Part shown: positions 1-8,908 of the stretch, piece by piece
How the letters are laid out: the number at the start of each line of letters is the position of its first letter
Position numbering within the stretch: the stretch's first letter is position 1
Assembly: GCF_006546625.1 (NCBI RefSeq)
Contig: NZ_VIAR01000001.1
Location: 407,477-471,476, forward strand
Length of the DNA stretch: 64,000 nt
From: Haloflavibacter putidus
GTDB lineage: Bacteria > Bacteroidota > Bacteroidia > Flavobacteriales > Flavobacteriaceae
Direction: 5' to 3'
Program-made: the position numbers and the translations under genes
Notes under the pieces: model-generated
Told to the model about the DNA's origin: nothing
Database searches by the model: none
Seen by the model: only the letters and a program-made list of their open reading frames with translations

Positions 1-1
1 G

Positions 2-844
2 CACAGCGTTATGAACACGCTTTTTGCACCTTTAGCCTTAAAAGAAGAATTAAAAGAAAAACCGTTAAACAGTATTTACGAAGCCTTGAGCAATTCCGCC
101 AACGGTAATTTGCGCAACAAGCTTACAAAAGCTGCTTTAGATAACGGCATGATTTATTTAGAAGATAAAAGTGGCACCAATATAAACGTACAAATTTTTG
201 ATACAGCCAAAACAAATTATCCGGAAAACCGTTTTCAAACCAAAGTAGAAAATGCGCCGGTAATTGTGGTGATGGATTACGCTTTTGGCGAGCAAGCTTA
301 CGAAACGATTGATGAGCTTTTAAAACCTTTTGAGACAGGAAATAAGAAAATTCATCTTGATGTTGGCTCAATTTCTATAATGGGAAAAGCTGGTATTTTA
401 GAAGGAAAAAAAGGCGACATTATGATTCCTAACGCACATTTATTTGAAGGTACGGCAGATAATTATCCGTTTGAAAACGAATTAAAGAAAGAAGATTTAG
501 ACGGCCAAGGAATAGATATCTGCAGCGGTGCTATGATTACCGTTTTAGGAACTTCTTTGCAAAACAAAGATATTTTACGGTTCTTTCATGAATCTACGTG
601 GAATGTTATAGGTTTGGAAATGGAAGGAGCGCATTATCAAAAAGCCATTCAGGCAGCTTCTAAATTGCGTGGCAATATTAAAAAAGACGTAAAAGTACGT
701 TACGCATATTATGCTAGTGATAATCCTTTAGAAACCGGTAGTACTTTGGCCTCGGGAGGTTTGGGTACGGCAGGTGTAAAACCTACTTATTTGATAACCG
801 AGAAAATATTAGAACAAATTTTTTTAGAAAGAAATGGAAAATAA
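2..844 (+). CDS. Nucleoside-phosphorylase-like protein, 5' end outside window
   Basis: Only the C-terminal part is visible: the frame is open to the left edge, so the ATG at 11 is probably internal. Near visible residue 85 the stretch VIVVMDYAFGEQAYETID opens an alpha/beta domain, and GLEMEGAHY near residue 200 resembles the EMEGA ribose-binding motif of nucleoside phosphorylases and AMP nucleosidases. From memory, similar flavobacterial proteins are filed as DUF6909; I cannot verify this. The substrate is unknown. The stop overlaps the start of the Wzz-like gene by 11 bases, so the two are probably co-transcribed. Confidence 0.7.
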   Translation, partial: HSVMNTLFAPLALKEELKEKPLNSIYEALSNSANGNLRNKLTKAALDNGMIYLEDKSGTNINVQIFDTAKTNYPENRFQTKVENAPVIVVMDYAFGEQAYETIDELLKPFETGNKKIHLDVGSISIMGKAGILEGKKGDIMIPNAHLFEGTADNYPFENELKKEDLDGQGIDICSGAMITVLGTSLQNKDILRFFHESTWNVIGLEMEGAHYQKAIQAASKLRGNIKKDVKVRYAYYASDNPLETGSTLASGGLGTAGVKPTYLITEKILEQIFLERNGK

Positions 845-1814
845 TAAGTCCACTCAAAAACAGGAAGAAGAAATAGATCTTGGAGATTTGTTTCGGTATT
901 TAAGAAACGGTTTCAACAATCTTGGAAATACCTTGTTGCATTTTATTAATTTTTTACTGAAAAATGCACTACTGCTAATTATTCTAATTGTTATAGGAGC
1001 AGTTATTGGTTATTTTCTAGAAAAAAATACAAAAGAAATCTATAAAACCGAAGCAGTAGTGGCTACAGGTTTTGGTAGTGCAGAATATTTATACGGCGCG
1101 GTAAACGAAGTTAATTTTAAATTTAAAAAGCAAAATCAAGCTTTTTTAGATAAGCTACAAGTAGAAAATTTTGACGGATTTTCTTTAGAAGTAAAACCAG
1201 TTGTTTCTCTGGATAACACAACCAATGAGCAGCAAAATTTTTACGACCTTATTAGGGAAAGTGAACTGCTGGACCAAGAAAGCCAAAGAAAGGTAATTGC
1301 TACCAGTTTTGAAAAGCATAATCTAATTTTATACCATCCTACAGATGCGGCTTCTCAAAAAATATTAAAACATATTATAGAATATTTACGGGATAACGAG
1401 TACTATCAAGCTTTCCATAAAGATTATTTAGCCAATATTGAAAGCCGTATTACAGAGAATAAATTAATGATTCGTAGAATAGACAGTTTGGTTGGTGGCT
1501 ATACCAAAAGCTTAAAAGAGACACCCGGAGCATACCAACAACTTCAATATTATAACGCTGACAATTCTTTAGATCTTGGAGAGGTTTTGGCCAATAGATT
1601 AACCCTACAGCGAGAAAACAGAAATTTGATACAAGACCGCTCTATGTATTCAAACTTTTTGAATATCATAAAAATAGGCTCTCCTAAAGAGTTAGAGAAC
1701 AAAGGTATTTCTAGTAACTACATTGTAATTATTCCATTTGTATTAATACTGTTGTTCTTTGTTTTTATCTTATTACAAATAGTTTTCCGTAAAGCACGAG
1801 CATTAAAAAATTAA
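834..1814 (+). CDS. Wzz-like chain-length determinant family protein
   Basis: This 326-residue inner-membrane protein has the layout of a polysaccharide co-polymerase: a short cytoplasmic N-terminus, a first membrane helix at about 44-62 (ALLLIILIVIGAVIGYFL), a long polar and partly helical periplasmic region, and a second membrane helix at about 297-319. Wzz proteins set the length of Wzy-polymerised chains. There is no C-terminal tyrosine kinase domain. It lies directly ahead of rfbB with a 4-base gap and opens the polysaccharide locus. The periplasmic part is too divergent to align by eye, so the family call rests on topology and context. Confidence 0.75.
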   Translation: MENNKSTQKQEEEIDLGDLFRYLRNGFNNLGNTLLHFINFLLKNALLLIILIVIGAVIGYFLEKNTKEIYKTEAVVATGFGSAEYLYGAVNEVNFKFKKQNQAFLDKLQVENFDGFSLEVKPVVSLDNTTNEQQNFYDLIRESELLDQESQRKVIATSFEKHNLILYHPTDAASQKILKHIIEYLRDNEYYQAFHKDYLANIESRITENKLMIRRIDSLVGGYTKSLKETPGAYQQLQYYNADNSLDLGEVLANRLTLQRENRNLIQDRSMYSNFLNIIKIGSPKELENKGISSNYIVIIPFVLILLFFVFILLQIVFRKARALKN

Positions 1815-1818
1815 TTTT

Positions 1819-2829
1819 ATGAAAACAATTTTAGTTACCGGTGGGGCCGGATTTATAGGTTCTAATTATATAAATTATCTTTTGCAAACCAATAAACCGG
1901 TGCAAATTGTAAATTTAGACAAACTTACCTATGCCGGCGATAAAAACAATATAGAGAATCCTAAGCATCCCAATTATACCTTTGTAGAAGGAGATATTTG
2001 CGATATAGAACTGTTAAAAGAGCTTTTTGATAAATACCAATTTCAGGAAGTGGTACATTTTGCGGCAGAGTCGCACGTAGATAATTCTATCTTAGATCCC
2101 TCTGCTTTTATAAAAACCAATATAGACGGAACTTTTAATTTATTGCAAACCGCTTATAAATTATGGATGGAAGAACCTTTTCGGTTTACCAAAAGTTTTG
2201 AAAATGCACGTTTTTTACACGTTTCTACAGATGAGGTTTACGGTACGCTAGGAAAAAATGGTTTGTTTACAGAAAAAACACCTTACGCTCCCAACAGTCC
2301 GTACAGTGCTTCTAAAGCAGCTTCAGATATGTTGGTGCGCAGTTATTTTCATACCTATGGTTTGCCGGTTGTTACTACCAATTGTTCTAATAATTACGGC
2401 CCGCACCAACATGACGAAAAGTTGATACCGGTTATAATTAGAAAAGCTTTAAATGAAGAAGAAATTCCCATTTATGGCGATGGTAAAAACATTAGAGATT
2501 GGCTTTACGTAACAGATCATTGTAAAGGTATTTATAGAGTTTTGGAAAAAGGAAAACTTGGTGAAACCTATAATATTGGCGGCAAGAACGAAAGAGAAAA
2601 TCTTTACATTGCCACTACAATTTGTGAAATTTTAGACGAGATAAATCCGCGAAAAAACAAGCAATCCCACAAAGACTTGATTAGTTTTGTAAAAGACCGT
2701 CCGGGACACGATTTTAGATATGCCATAGACGCTTCTAAGTTAGAAAAGGAGTTAGGTTGGAAAGCAGATGAAACGTTTGAAACCGGCATACGAAAAACCG
2801 TGGCTTGGTATTTAAATAAATATAAATAA
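1819..2829 (+). CDS. rfbB: dTDP-glucose 4,6-dehydratase
   Basis: RfbB/RmlB converts dTDP-glucose to dTDP-4-keto-6-deoxyglucose, the second step of dTDP-L-rhamnose synthesis, in the cytoplasm. The 336-residue protein is an extended SDR with the NAD-binding motif [11 protein letters not shown] at 7-17, the STDEVYG segment, and the catalytic YSASK near residue 160. The C-terminal part contains the [11 protein letters not shown] stretch typical of dehydratases. It is followed with a 1-base gap by rfbA and then by rfbC and rfbD, so the whole rhamnose pathway is one operon. Confidence 0.97.
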   Translation: MKTILVTGGAGFIGSNYINYLLQTNKPVQIVNLDKLTYAGDKNNIENPKHPNYTFVEGDICDIELLKELFDKYQFQEVVHFAAESHVDNSILDPSAFIKTNIDGTFNLLQTAYKLWMEEPFRFTKSFENARFLHVSTDEVYGTLGKNGLFTEKTPYAPNSPYSASKAASDMLVRSYFHTYGLPVVTTNCSNNYGPHQHDEKLIPVIIRKALNEEEIPIYGDGKNIRDWLYVTDHCKGIYRVLEKGKLGETYNIGGKNERENLYIATTICEILDEINPRKNKQSHKDLISFVKDRPGHDFRYAIDASKLEKELGWKADETFETGIRKTVAWYLNKYK

Positions 2830-2830
2830 T

Positions 2831-3679
2831 ATGAAAGGAATTATTTTAGCAGGAGGTTCAGGAACCCGTTTACACCCGTTAACCCTATCGGTTAGCAAAC
2901 AGTTAATGCCGGTTTACGACAAACCCATGATTTATTATCCTTTATCTACTTTAATGTCTGCCGGAATTAGAGAAATTCTTATCATTTCTACCCCAAAAGA
3001 CTTACCGCTATTTAAAGAATTGCTAGGCGATGGTAAAAACCTGGGCTGTGATTTTCAATATGCGGTACAAGAAGATCCTAATGGCTTGGCCGAAGCTTTT
3101 ATAATTGGCGAAGATTTTATAGGAGACGAAAAAGTAGCGCTTATTTTAGGCGATAATATTTTTTACGGTACTGGTTTAAATAAACTGTTACAAAGCAATA
3201 TAAATCCGGACGGTGGTATTATTTATGCTTATCACGTACAAGACCCAAAACGTTATGGCGTGGTAGAATTTGATAAAGACGGAACTGCTATTTCTATAGA
3301 AGAAAAGCCAAAAGAGCCAAAATCTAATTATGCCGTGCCCGGAATTTATTTTTACGATAACGATGTAGTAGAAATTGCAAAAAATATCAAACCCAGTGAC
3401 CGCGGCGAGTTAGAAATTACAGATATCAACAATGCCTATCTTAAAAAAGGAAAATTAAACGTAAGTATTTTAGATAAAGGCACCGCTTGGTTAGACACCG
3501 GTACGTTTAAATCGCTTATGCAGGCTTCTAATTTTGTGCAGGTAATAGAAGAACGCCAAGGCTTAAAAGTTGGCGCCATAGAAGAAGTAGCTTTTGAAAT
3601 GGGTTATATAAACGCCCAAGAATTAAATGCCTTGTTAAAACCATTAACCAAAAGTGGTTATGCCAAAAACATCCGCTAA
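2831..3679 (+). CDS. rfbA: Glucose-1-phosphate thymidylyltransferase
   Basis: RfbA/RmlA joins glucose-1-phosphate and dTTP to give dTDP-glucose, the committed step toward dTDP-rhamnose. The N-terminal nucleotide-binding signature [11 protein letters not shown] is at residues 7-17. Further family landmarks are [26 protein letters not shown] and the WLDTGT segment near residue 220. Its 282 residues are close to the usual 290. It lies between rfbB and rfbC with gaps of only 1-3 bases. Family members are normally feedback-inhibited by dTDP-rhamnose. Confidence 0.97.
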   Translation: MKGIILAGGSGTRLHPLTLSVSKQLMPVYDKPMIYYPLSTLMSAGIREILIISTPKDLPLFKELLGDGKNLGCDFQYAVQEDPNGLAEAFIIGEDFIGDEKVALILGDNIFYGTGLNKLLQSNINPDGGIIYAYHVQDPKRYGVVEFDKDGTAISIEEKPKEPKSNYAVPGIYFYDNDVVEIAKNIKPSDRGELEITDINNAYLKKGKLNVSILDKGTAWLDTGTFKSLMQASNFVQVIEERQGLKVGAIEEVAFEMGYINAQELNALLKPLTKSGYAKNIR

Positions 3680-3682
3680 TTT

Positions 3683-4228
3683 ATGCAGATAGAAAAAACG
3701 CCCTTACAAGATTGCCTGTTAATTACCCCTCGTGTTTTTACCGATAACAGAGGTAGTTTTTTTGAAGTTTATAACCATCAAAAATTTAAGGAAGCCACCG
3801 GTATTACTAAAGATTTTGTACAAGATAACCAATCTTCTTCGCAATATGGCAGCTTACGCGGATTGCATTTGCAGGTGGGAGATTATGCACAAGCAAAACT
3901 AGTTAGGGTAGTAAAAGGAAAAGTGTATGATGTGGCGGTAGATTTACGGAAGAATTCGCCGAGTTTTAAAAAAGTTCACGGAGCAATACTTTCAGAAGAA
4001 AACCATAAACAACTATTTGTGCCGCGCGGTTTCGCCCATGGTTTTGTTAGCCTTTCTAAAGAGGTTATTTTCTCGTATAAATGTGATAATTACTATAATA
4101 AAGCTTCTGAAAGAGGTATAATTTATAACGATCAAGATTTAGATATAGACTGGAAAATTCCTGAAAAAGATATTATCCTTTCGGAAAAAGATGCTGAATT
4201 ACCCACTTTAAAACAATTTTTACAATGA
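3683..4228 (+). CDS. rfbC: dTDP-4-dehydrorhamnose 3,5-epimerase
   Basis: RfbC/RmlC performs the double epimerisation of dTDP-4-keto-6-deoxyglucose at C3 and C5. The 181-residue cupin shows the conserved start region FTDNRGSFFEVYN, the active-site segment SLRGLHLQ with its catalytic histidine, and FVPRGFAHGFVSLS followed by YKCDNYYN, which holds the catalytic tyrosine. Its last codons overlap the first codon of rfbD by four bases (ATGA), a sign of translational coupling. Confidence 0.97.
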   Translation: MQIEKTPLQDCLLITPRVFTDNRGSFFEVYNHQKFKEATGITKDFVQDNQSSSQYGSLRGLHLQVGDYAQAKLVRVVKGKVYDVAVDLRKNSPSFKKVHGAILSEENHKQLFVPRGFAHGFVSLSKEVIFSYKCDNYYNKASERGIIYNDQDLDIDWKIPEKDIILSEKDAELPTLKQFLQ

Positions 4229-5076
4229 AAAGCGTTTTAATAACCGGCGCAGGCGGCCAACTAGGTATGTGTTTGCAAAAAATAGCTAAAAACCATAAAC
4301 AGTTAAAGCTCATTTTTAAAACCGAAGCAGATTTAGACATTACTTCCAAAAGCGCGGTAGAAGAAACTTTTGCCCACTATCAACCCGATTATTGCATTAA
4401 TTGCGCTGCTTACACCAATGTAGAAGAAGCCGAAAATGCAAAAGAAAAGGCCTTTAAAATAAACGAAAAAGCAGTAGAAAATATAGCCAACGCGTGTATA
4501 CAGCAAAAAAGTGTTTTAATACATATTTCTACAGATTATGTGTTTAATGGCGACAGCGACAAGCCGTATAAAGAAACAGATCTTCCTAACCCAATAAATA
4601 TTTATGGCGCTTCTAAACTTGCGGGAGAAAAAGTGGTACAGGAAAAATTAGAGCGCTATTTTATTTTTAGGACAGCTTGGTTATACTCAGAATTCGGGCA
4701 TAATTTCTTTAATACCATGCTCAAAAAAGCAGAAGAAAAAGACGTTGTTTTAAAAATTACCACAGCGCAAAAAGGCACGCCCACCAATGCAAACGATTTG
4801 GCTTCGGCAATTTTAGAAACCATAGATTCCGGTTCAAAAAAATATGGTTTATACCATTTTAGCAACGCAGGCGAAGCTACTTGGTATAGTTTTGCAAAAG
4901 AAATTTTTAGCAATGCAAAAAAATTAGATAAGGTAAATTTAATTGCATCAAATGCGTATAAAACCAAAGCAAAAAGACCGGTAAATAGTGTGCTTTCTAA
5001 AGAAAAAATCAAAAAAAATCTAAATATTGCTATAATAGACTGGCAGGAAAGTTTAAAAAGTTTACAACAAAACTAG
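4225..5076 (+). CDS. rfbD: dTDP-4-dehydrorhamnose reductase
   Basis: RfbD/RmlD reduces dTDP-4-keto-rhamnose with NAD(P)H, the last step to dTDP-L-rhamnose. The Rossmann motif is GAGGQLGMCLQ at 8-18. It also has STDYVFNG and the catalytic YGASK near 129. At 283 residues it is of usual length. It starts within the rfbC stop region and ends 27 bases before the DUF2061 gene, so sulfate-activation genes may share the transcript. Confidence 0.97.
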   Translation: MKSVLITGAGGQLGMCLQKIAKNHKQLKLIFKTEADLDITSKSAVEETFAHYQPDYCINCAAYTNVEEAENAKEKAFKINEKAVENIANACIQQKSVLIHISTDYVFNGDSDKPYKETDLPNPINIYGASKLAGEKVVQEKLERYFIFRTAWLYSEFGHNFFNTMLKKAEEKDVVLKITTAQKGTPTNANDLASAILETIDSGSKKYGLYHFSNAGEATWYSFAKEIFSNAKKLDKVNLIASNAYKTKAKRPVNSVLSKEKIKKNLNIAIIDWQESLKSLQQN

Positions 5077-5103
5077 TTTTAAAAACTCCCCTAAAACCGC
5101 CAA

Positions 5104-5568
5104 ATGAATAGAAAAATATCCCAAAAACGGCATATTGCAAAAACCATCACCTGGCGTGTGGTTGGTACTATAGATACCATTTTGATAACTTGGTTGGTTT
5201 CGGGAGATATTATGATAGGTTTGGGAGTAGGTTCTTCCGAAACTATTTCAAAAATTATTTTATATTATTTGCACGAACGGCTTTGGGTTCGGGTAAACCT
5301 TAAAAAACTACTTGGCTCGCAAGAAAGCAAAGTCCGGCACATTACCAAAACCATTACCTGGCGTATAATTGGTACCACAGATACTATAATTTTGGCATGG
5401 GTAATTTCGGGCAATCCGTACACAGGATTAAAAGTTGGTTTTATAGAAGTAATTTCTAAAATGCTGTTATATTACCTGCACGAAAGAGCTTGGTATAAAA
5501 TAGATTACGGATTAAAATACGAACGTTCTTCGGAAGAAGAAGAAGCAGAAAAGCAACATGAGCACTAA
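5104..5568 (+). CDS. Tandem DUF2061 membrane protein
   Basis: The 154-residue protein contains two copies of one ~50-residue unit, at about 7-58 and 77-130. Each has a K-(T)-ITWR-(V/I)-(V/I)-GT-(I/T)-DT core, a hydrophobic helix and an ISK-(I/M)-(I/L)-LYYLHER-(L/A)-W ending. This is the DUF2061 family, small predicted membrane proteins of unknown function that I recall often lying next to cysC/cysD/cysN. Here it overlaps cysC by 11 bases, which fits a link to sulfate activation or transport. The acidic, histidine-containing tail is probably unstructured. Confidence 0.85.
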   Translation: MNRKISQKRHIAKTITWRVVGTIDTILITWLVSGDIMIGLGVGSSETISKIILYYLHERLWVRVNLKKLLGSQESKVRHITKTITWRIIGTTDTIILAWVISGNPYTGLKVGFIEVISKMLLYYLHERAWYKIDYGLKYERSSEEEEAEKQHEH

Positions 5569-6163
5569 TATTGTAAAGCAAGATTATAACGTTAACGTTA
5601 AACAAAGGCGGGAGCAAAACAAGCATAATTCCAAATTAATTTGGTTTACGGGTTTGTCCGGTTCCGGCAAATCTACTTTGGCAAATCAGGTAGAAGTTTA
5701 TTTGCACAAGCAAGGCAAAAAAACCTATGTTTTAGATGGCGATAACATTAGAGGTGGTCTAAACAAAGATTTAGATTTTACGCCAGAAGGCAGAGAAGAA
5801 AATTTAAGACGCATTGCAGAAACCGCAAAGTTGTTTATCGATGCCGGAGTTATTACCTTAGCAGCTTTTATAAGTCCGATGCAAAAAGACAGGGACAAAA
5901 TTAGAGAAATAGTTGGCAAAGAGAATTTTATAGAAGTGTTTGTAAACGCCAGTGTAGAAGCTTGCGAAAAGCGCGATGTAAAAGGTTTGTACAAAAAAGC
6001 CCGCGCCGGAAAAATACCAAATTTTACCGGTATTAGCGCGCCGTACGAAAAACCCGAAAACCCAACAATACAAATAAATTCGGATTTTGAAAGTATAGAA
6101 GATTCGATAAAAAGAATTATTAAAGTCATTAACCCGGAATTAGAATTACCCAATCATGAGTAA
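5558..6163 (+). CDS. cysC: Adenylyl-sulfate kinase
   Basis: CysC phosphorylates APS to PAPS, the universal sulfate donor. The P-loop GLSGSGKST is near residues 33-41, followed by the DGDNIR segment and the family stretch IPNFTGISAPYE near residue 150. At 201 residues it is a stand-alone kinase, not fused to CysN. It overlaps DUF2061 upstream and cysD downstream (8 bases). No PAPS reductase (cysH) is visible in the window, which points to sulfation rather than sulfate reduction as the use of the PAPS. Confidence 0.96.
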   Translation: MSTNIVKQDYNVNVKQRREQNKHNSKLIWFTGLSGSGKSTLANQVEVYLHKQGKKTYVLDGDNIRGGLNKDLDFTPEGREENLRRIAETAKLFIDAGVITLAAFISPMQKDRDKIREIVGKENFIEVFVNASVEACEKRDVKGLYKKARAGKIPNFTGISAPYEKPENPTIQINSDFESIEDSIKRIIKVINPELELPNHE

Positions 6164-7061
6164 ATATTATTTAAATTATTTAGATGAATTAGAGTCGGAA
6201 GCTATATATATTCTTCGCGAAGTATATGCGCAATTTCAAAATCCGGTAATACTTTTTTCCGGAGGAAAAGATTCTATTTTGGTAACCCATTTGGCCAAAA
6301 AAGCATTTTATCCCAGCAAAATACCTTTTGCATTAATGCACGTAGATACCGGGCACAACTTTCCGGAAACCATTGCTTTTCGTGATAAATTGATAAAAGA
6401 TTTAGATGCGCGTTTAATCGTAGGTTCGGTTCAAGAATCTATAGATAAAGGTCGCGTGGCCGAAGAAAAAGGAAAAAATGCTACGCGTAACAAATTACAA
6501 ATCACAACGCTTTTAGATGCTATTGAAGACAACAAAGTAGACTGCGCTATTGGTGGCGGTCGGCGTGATGAAGAAAAAGCTCGGGCAAAAGAACGTTTCT
6601 TTTCGCACCGGGATGATTTTGGACAATGGGACCCAAAAAATCAGCGACCGGAATTATGGAATATCCTTAACGGAAAATATTTTGAAGGCGAGCATTTTAG
6701 AGCTTTCCCAATAAGCAACTGGACAGAAATGGACGTGTGGAATTACATTCAGCGCGAGAACATTCAAATTCCGTCGCTTTATTTCGCCCACGAGCGTGAA
6801 GTAGTAAAACGTCAAGGTTCTTGGATACCAAATTCAGAATATTTAAAATTGGACGAAAATGAAGAAATCGTAACCAAAAAAATACGTTTTAGAACTTTGG
6901 GAGATATTACCATTACCGGCGGAATAGAAAGCGAAGCAGACACGGTAGAAAAGATAGCAAAAGAGGTAGCCGCAATGCGCGAAACAGAACGCGGCAACCG
7001 CTCAGACGACAAACGCTCTGAAACCGCTATGGAAGATAGAAAGAAAGAGGGGTATTTTTAG
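6156..7061 (+). CDS. cysD: Sulfate adenylyltransferase subunit 2
   Basis: CysD is the catalytic half of ATP sulfurylase and forms APS from ATP and sulfate, driven by GTP hydrolysis in CysN. The PP-loop motif FSGGKDS is near residue 35. Other family segments are HVDTGHNFPET, GGGRRDEEKARAKER and the C-terminal RFRTLGD. The protein is 301 residues, full length. Its partner cysN is not adjacent: a four-helix-bundle cassette occupies the roughly 520 bases between them. Confidence 0.96.
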   Translation: MSKYYLNYLDELESEAIYILREVYAQFQNPVILFSGGKDSILVTHLAKKAFYPSKIPFALMHVDTGHNFPETIAFRDKLIKDLDARLIVGSVQESIDKGRVAEEKGKNATRNKLQITTLLDAIEDNKVDCAIGGGRRDEEKARAKERFFSHRDDFGQWDPKNQRPELWNILNGKYFEGEHFRAFPISNWTEMDVWNYIQRENIQIPSLYFAHEREVVKRQGSWIPNSEYLKLDENEEIVTKKIRFRTLGDITITGGIESEADTVEKIAKEVAAMRETERGNRSDDKRSETAMEDRKKEGYF

Positions 7062-7134
7062 GTAGCGTTTTGCGCTGCTTTAAGCCTTAAGCAGCAGGCT
7101 GTAAGCAAAGAACCTAATGCATAATTAAAAAATA

Positions 7135-7148
7135 AAGCTTAAAGCCTA
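7135..7148 (+). repeat. 14-bp direct repeat, left flank of S23 cassette
   Basis: The sequence AAGCTTAAAGCCTA occurs here and identically at 7541-7554, on either side of the four-helix-bundle gene. The surrounding gap holds further short AAGCTTA/AAGCCTA-like runs. It reads as a direct repeat bounding an inserted cassette. Confidence 0.75.
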
Positions 7149-7165
7149 GAGCTGGACTATAGAAA

Positions 7166-7519
7166 ATGAGAGATTTTAATAAGTATGAAGTTTGGAAATT
7201 GTCTCATCAACTAACAATAAAGATATATGAGTTAACGGCAAATTTTCCCGATAGCGAAAAATATCAAATGGTATCGCAAATGCGCAGAGCAGCATATTCT
7301 ATTCCTGCTAATTTTTGTGAAGGTTGCGGAAGAAATTCCGATAAAGATTTTAATCGGTTTGTTCAAATAAGTTTAGGGTCTGCTCACGAATTAGAATATT
7401 TTATTCTTTTAAGTAGAGATTTAAAACTTTTTGATGATAAAATTTACAACTTGCTCACAGAAAAAGTGAACCATATAAAAGGAAAGTTATATAATTTGAG
7501 TAAAAAACTTATAGCATAA
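7166..7519 (+). CDS. Four-helix bundle protein (S23 / 23S rRNA IVS type)
   Basis: The 117-residue protein has the S23 signature: an N-terminal KYEVWKLSHQLTIKIYELT helix, SQMRRAAYSIPANFCEG and a C-terminal helical hairpin. The family was first seen inside 23S rRNA intervening sequences and also includes the accessory protein Avd of diversity-generating retroelements. No reverse transcriptase or rRNA is visible here. It interrupts the cysD-cysN pair and is flanked by a 14-bp direct repeat, so it looks like a mobile passenger. The molecular role of free-standing members is unknown. Confidence 0.9.
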   Translation: MRDFNKYEVWKLSHQLTIKIYELTANFPDSEKYQMVSQMRRAAYSIPANFCEGCGRNSDKDFNRFVQISLGSAHELEYFILLSRDLKLFDDKIYNLLTEKVNHIKGKLYNLSKKLIA

Positions 7520-7540
7520 CTAAAAATTCGAAAAAAAATT

Positions 7541-7554
7541 AAGCTTAAAGCCTA
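7541..7554 (+). repeat. 14-bp direct repeat, right flank of S23 cassette
   Basis: This is the second identical copy of AAGCTTAAAGCCTA, 406 bases from the first. It ends about 30 bases before the cysN start. A related AAGCTTATAGC run follows immediately. Confidence 0.75.
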
Positions 7555-7585
7555 CGGCATAAAGCTTATAGCTAAAAAAAATATC

Positions 7586-8842
7586 ATGCATATAGATAAA
7601 AATCAATTATTACGTTTTACCACGGCAGGAAGTGTAGATGATGGCAAAAGTACCTTGATTGGGCGTTTGCTTTTTGACTCGAAGTCTATTTTTGAAGACC
7701 AGATGAAAGCCGTAGAAAATTCTAGTAAGAAAAAAGGACACGAAGGTGTAGATCTGGCCATGTTTACAGATGGTTTACGCGATGAGCGTGAGCAAGGTAT
7801 TACCATAGATGTTGCTTACCGTTATTTTACCACGCCAAAACGTAAATTTATTATTGCAGATACACCGGGGCACATTCAATATACCAGAAATATGGTTACC
7901 GGCGCATCTACGGCAAATGCAGCCATTATTTTGATAGATGCCCGCCACGGAGTTATCGAGCAAACCAAAAGACACGCTTTTATCGCTTCGTTATTGCAAA
8001 TTCCGCATATAATTGTGTGTATCAATAAAATGGATTTGGTAGAACATTCCGAAGAAACCTATAACAAAATTGTTAGTCAGTTTGAAGAGTTTTCTTCTAA
8101 GCTAATCATAAAAGACATTCGGTATATACCTATTAGCGCTTTGTATGGTGACAATGTGGTAAACCGCTCACAAAATATGGACTGGTATCAGGGTTCGCCT
8201 TTATTGCACGAGTTAGAAACCATACATATTGGTAGCGATATTAATAAAATAGACGCGCGTCTCTCCGTGCAAACAGTATTACGCCCACAGCGCGAAGGCT
8301 TTATAGATTACAGAGGTTATGCCGGTAGGGTTTCTAGCGGTATTTTTAGACCGGGAGATGCAATTACTGTTTTGCCATCTGGTTTTACTTCCAAAATAAA
8401 AAGTATTAACCTGTACGAAAAAGAGATAGAAGAAGCTTTTGCGCCAATGTCTGTAGCCGTATCCTTAGAAGACGATATAGATATTAGCCGGGGAGATATG
8501 ATAGTTAAAACCAACAACCAACCGCAAACCTCGCAAGATATAGATGCTATGATTTGTTGGTTAAATACAGACGATGCCAAACCGAGAACAAAATATACAA
8601 TTATGCATACGTCTAACGAGCAAAAAGCTTTAATAAAAGAGGTATTGTATAAAATAGACATTAATACCTACGATAGGATTACAGACGATAAAGATTTTAA
8701 AATGAATGATATTGGCCGGGTAAAAATAAGAACCACCCAGCCCTTGATGGCAGACGAATATAGAGACAATCGCGATACCGGAAGTTTTGTTTTAATAGAT
8801 GACAATACCAACGAAACCGTTGCTGCGGGAATGATTATCTAA
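7586..8842 (+). CDS. cysN: Sulfate adenylyltransferase subunit 1 (GTPase)
   Basis: CysN is the EF-Tu-like GTPase subunit that couples GTP hydrolysis to APS formation by CysD. G1 is GSVDDGKST near residue 13, G3 is DTPGH, and G4 is NKMD. Beta-barrel domains follow, ending at 418 residues, so there is no fused C-terminal APS kinase, consistent with the separate cysC. The GTPase domain begins a few residues after the chosen ATG, which supports this start. Confidence 0.96.
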   Translation: MHIDKNQLLRFTTAGSVDDGKSTLIGRLLFDSKSIFEDQMKAVENSSKKKGHEGVDLAMFTDGLRDEREQGITIDVAYRYFTTPKRKFIIADTPGHIQYTRNMVTGASTANAAIILIDARHGVIEQTKRHAFIASLLQIPHIIVCINKMDLVEHSEETYNKIVSQFEEFSSKLIIKDIRYIPISALYGDNVVNRSQNMDWYQGSPLLHELETIHIGSDINKIDARLSVQTVLRPQREGFIDYRGYAGRVSSGIFRPGDAITVLPSGFTSKIKSINLYEKEIEEAFAPMSVAVSLEDDIDISRGDMIVKTNNQPQTSQDIDAMICWLNTDDAKPRTKYTIMHTSNEQKALIKEVLYKIDINTYDRITDDKDFKMNDIGRVKIRTTQPLMADEYRDNRDTGSFVLIDDNTNETVAAGMII

Positions 8843-8908
8843 AATAAATGCTAAAGCTACCAGTCGGCTAAAAAAATGCATTATCTTTTTGGCTTAAAAA
8901 AACTTGTT

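Noticed and set aside
7166..7519. Diversity-generating retroelement suggested by the S23/Avd-like protein
   Set aside because: No reverse transcriptase or template/variable repeat pair is visible nearby.
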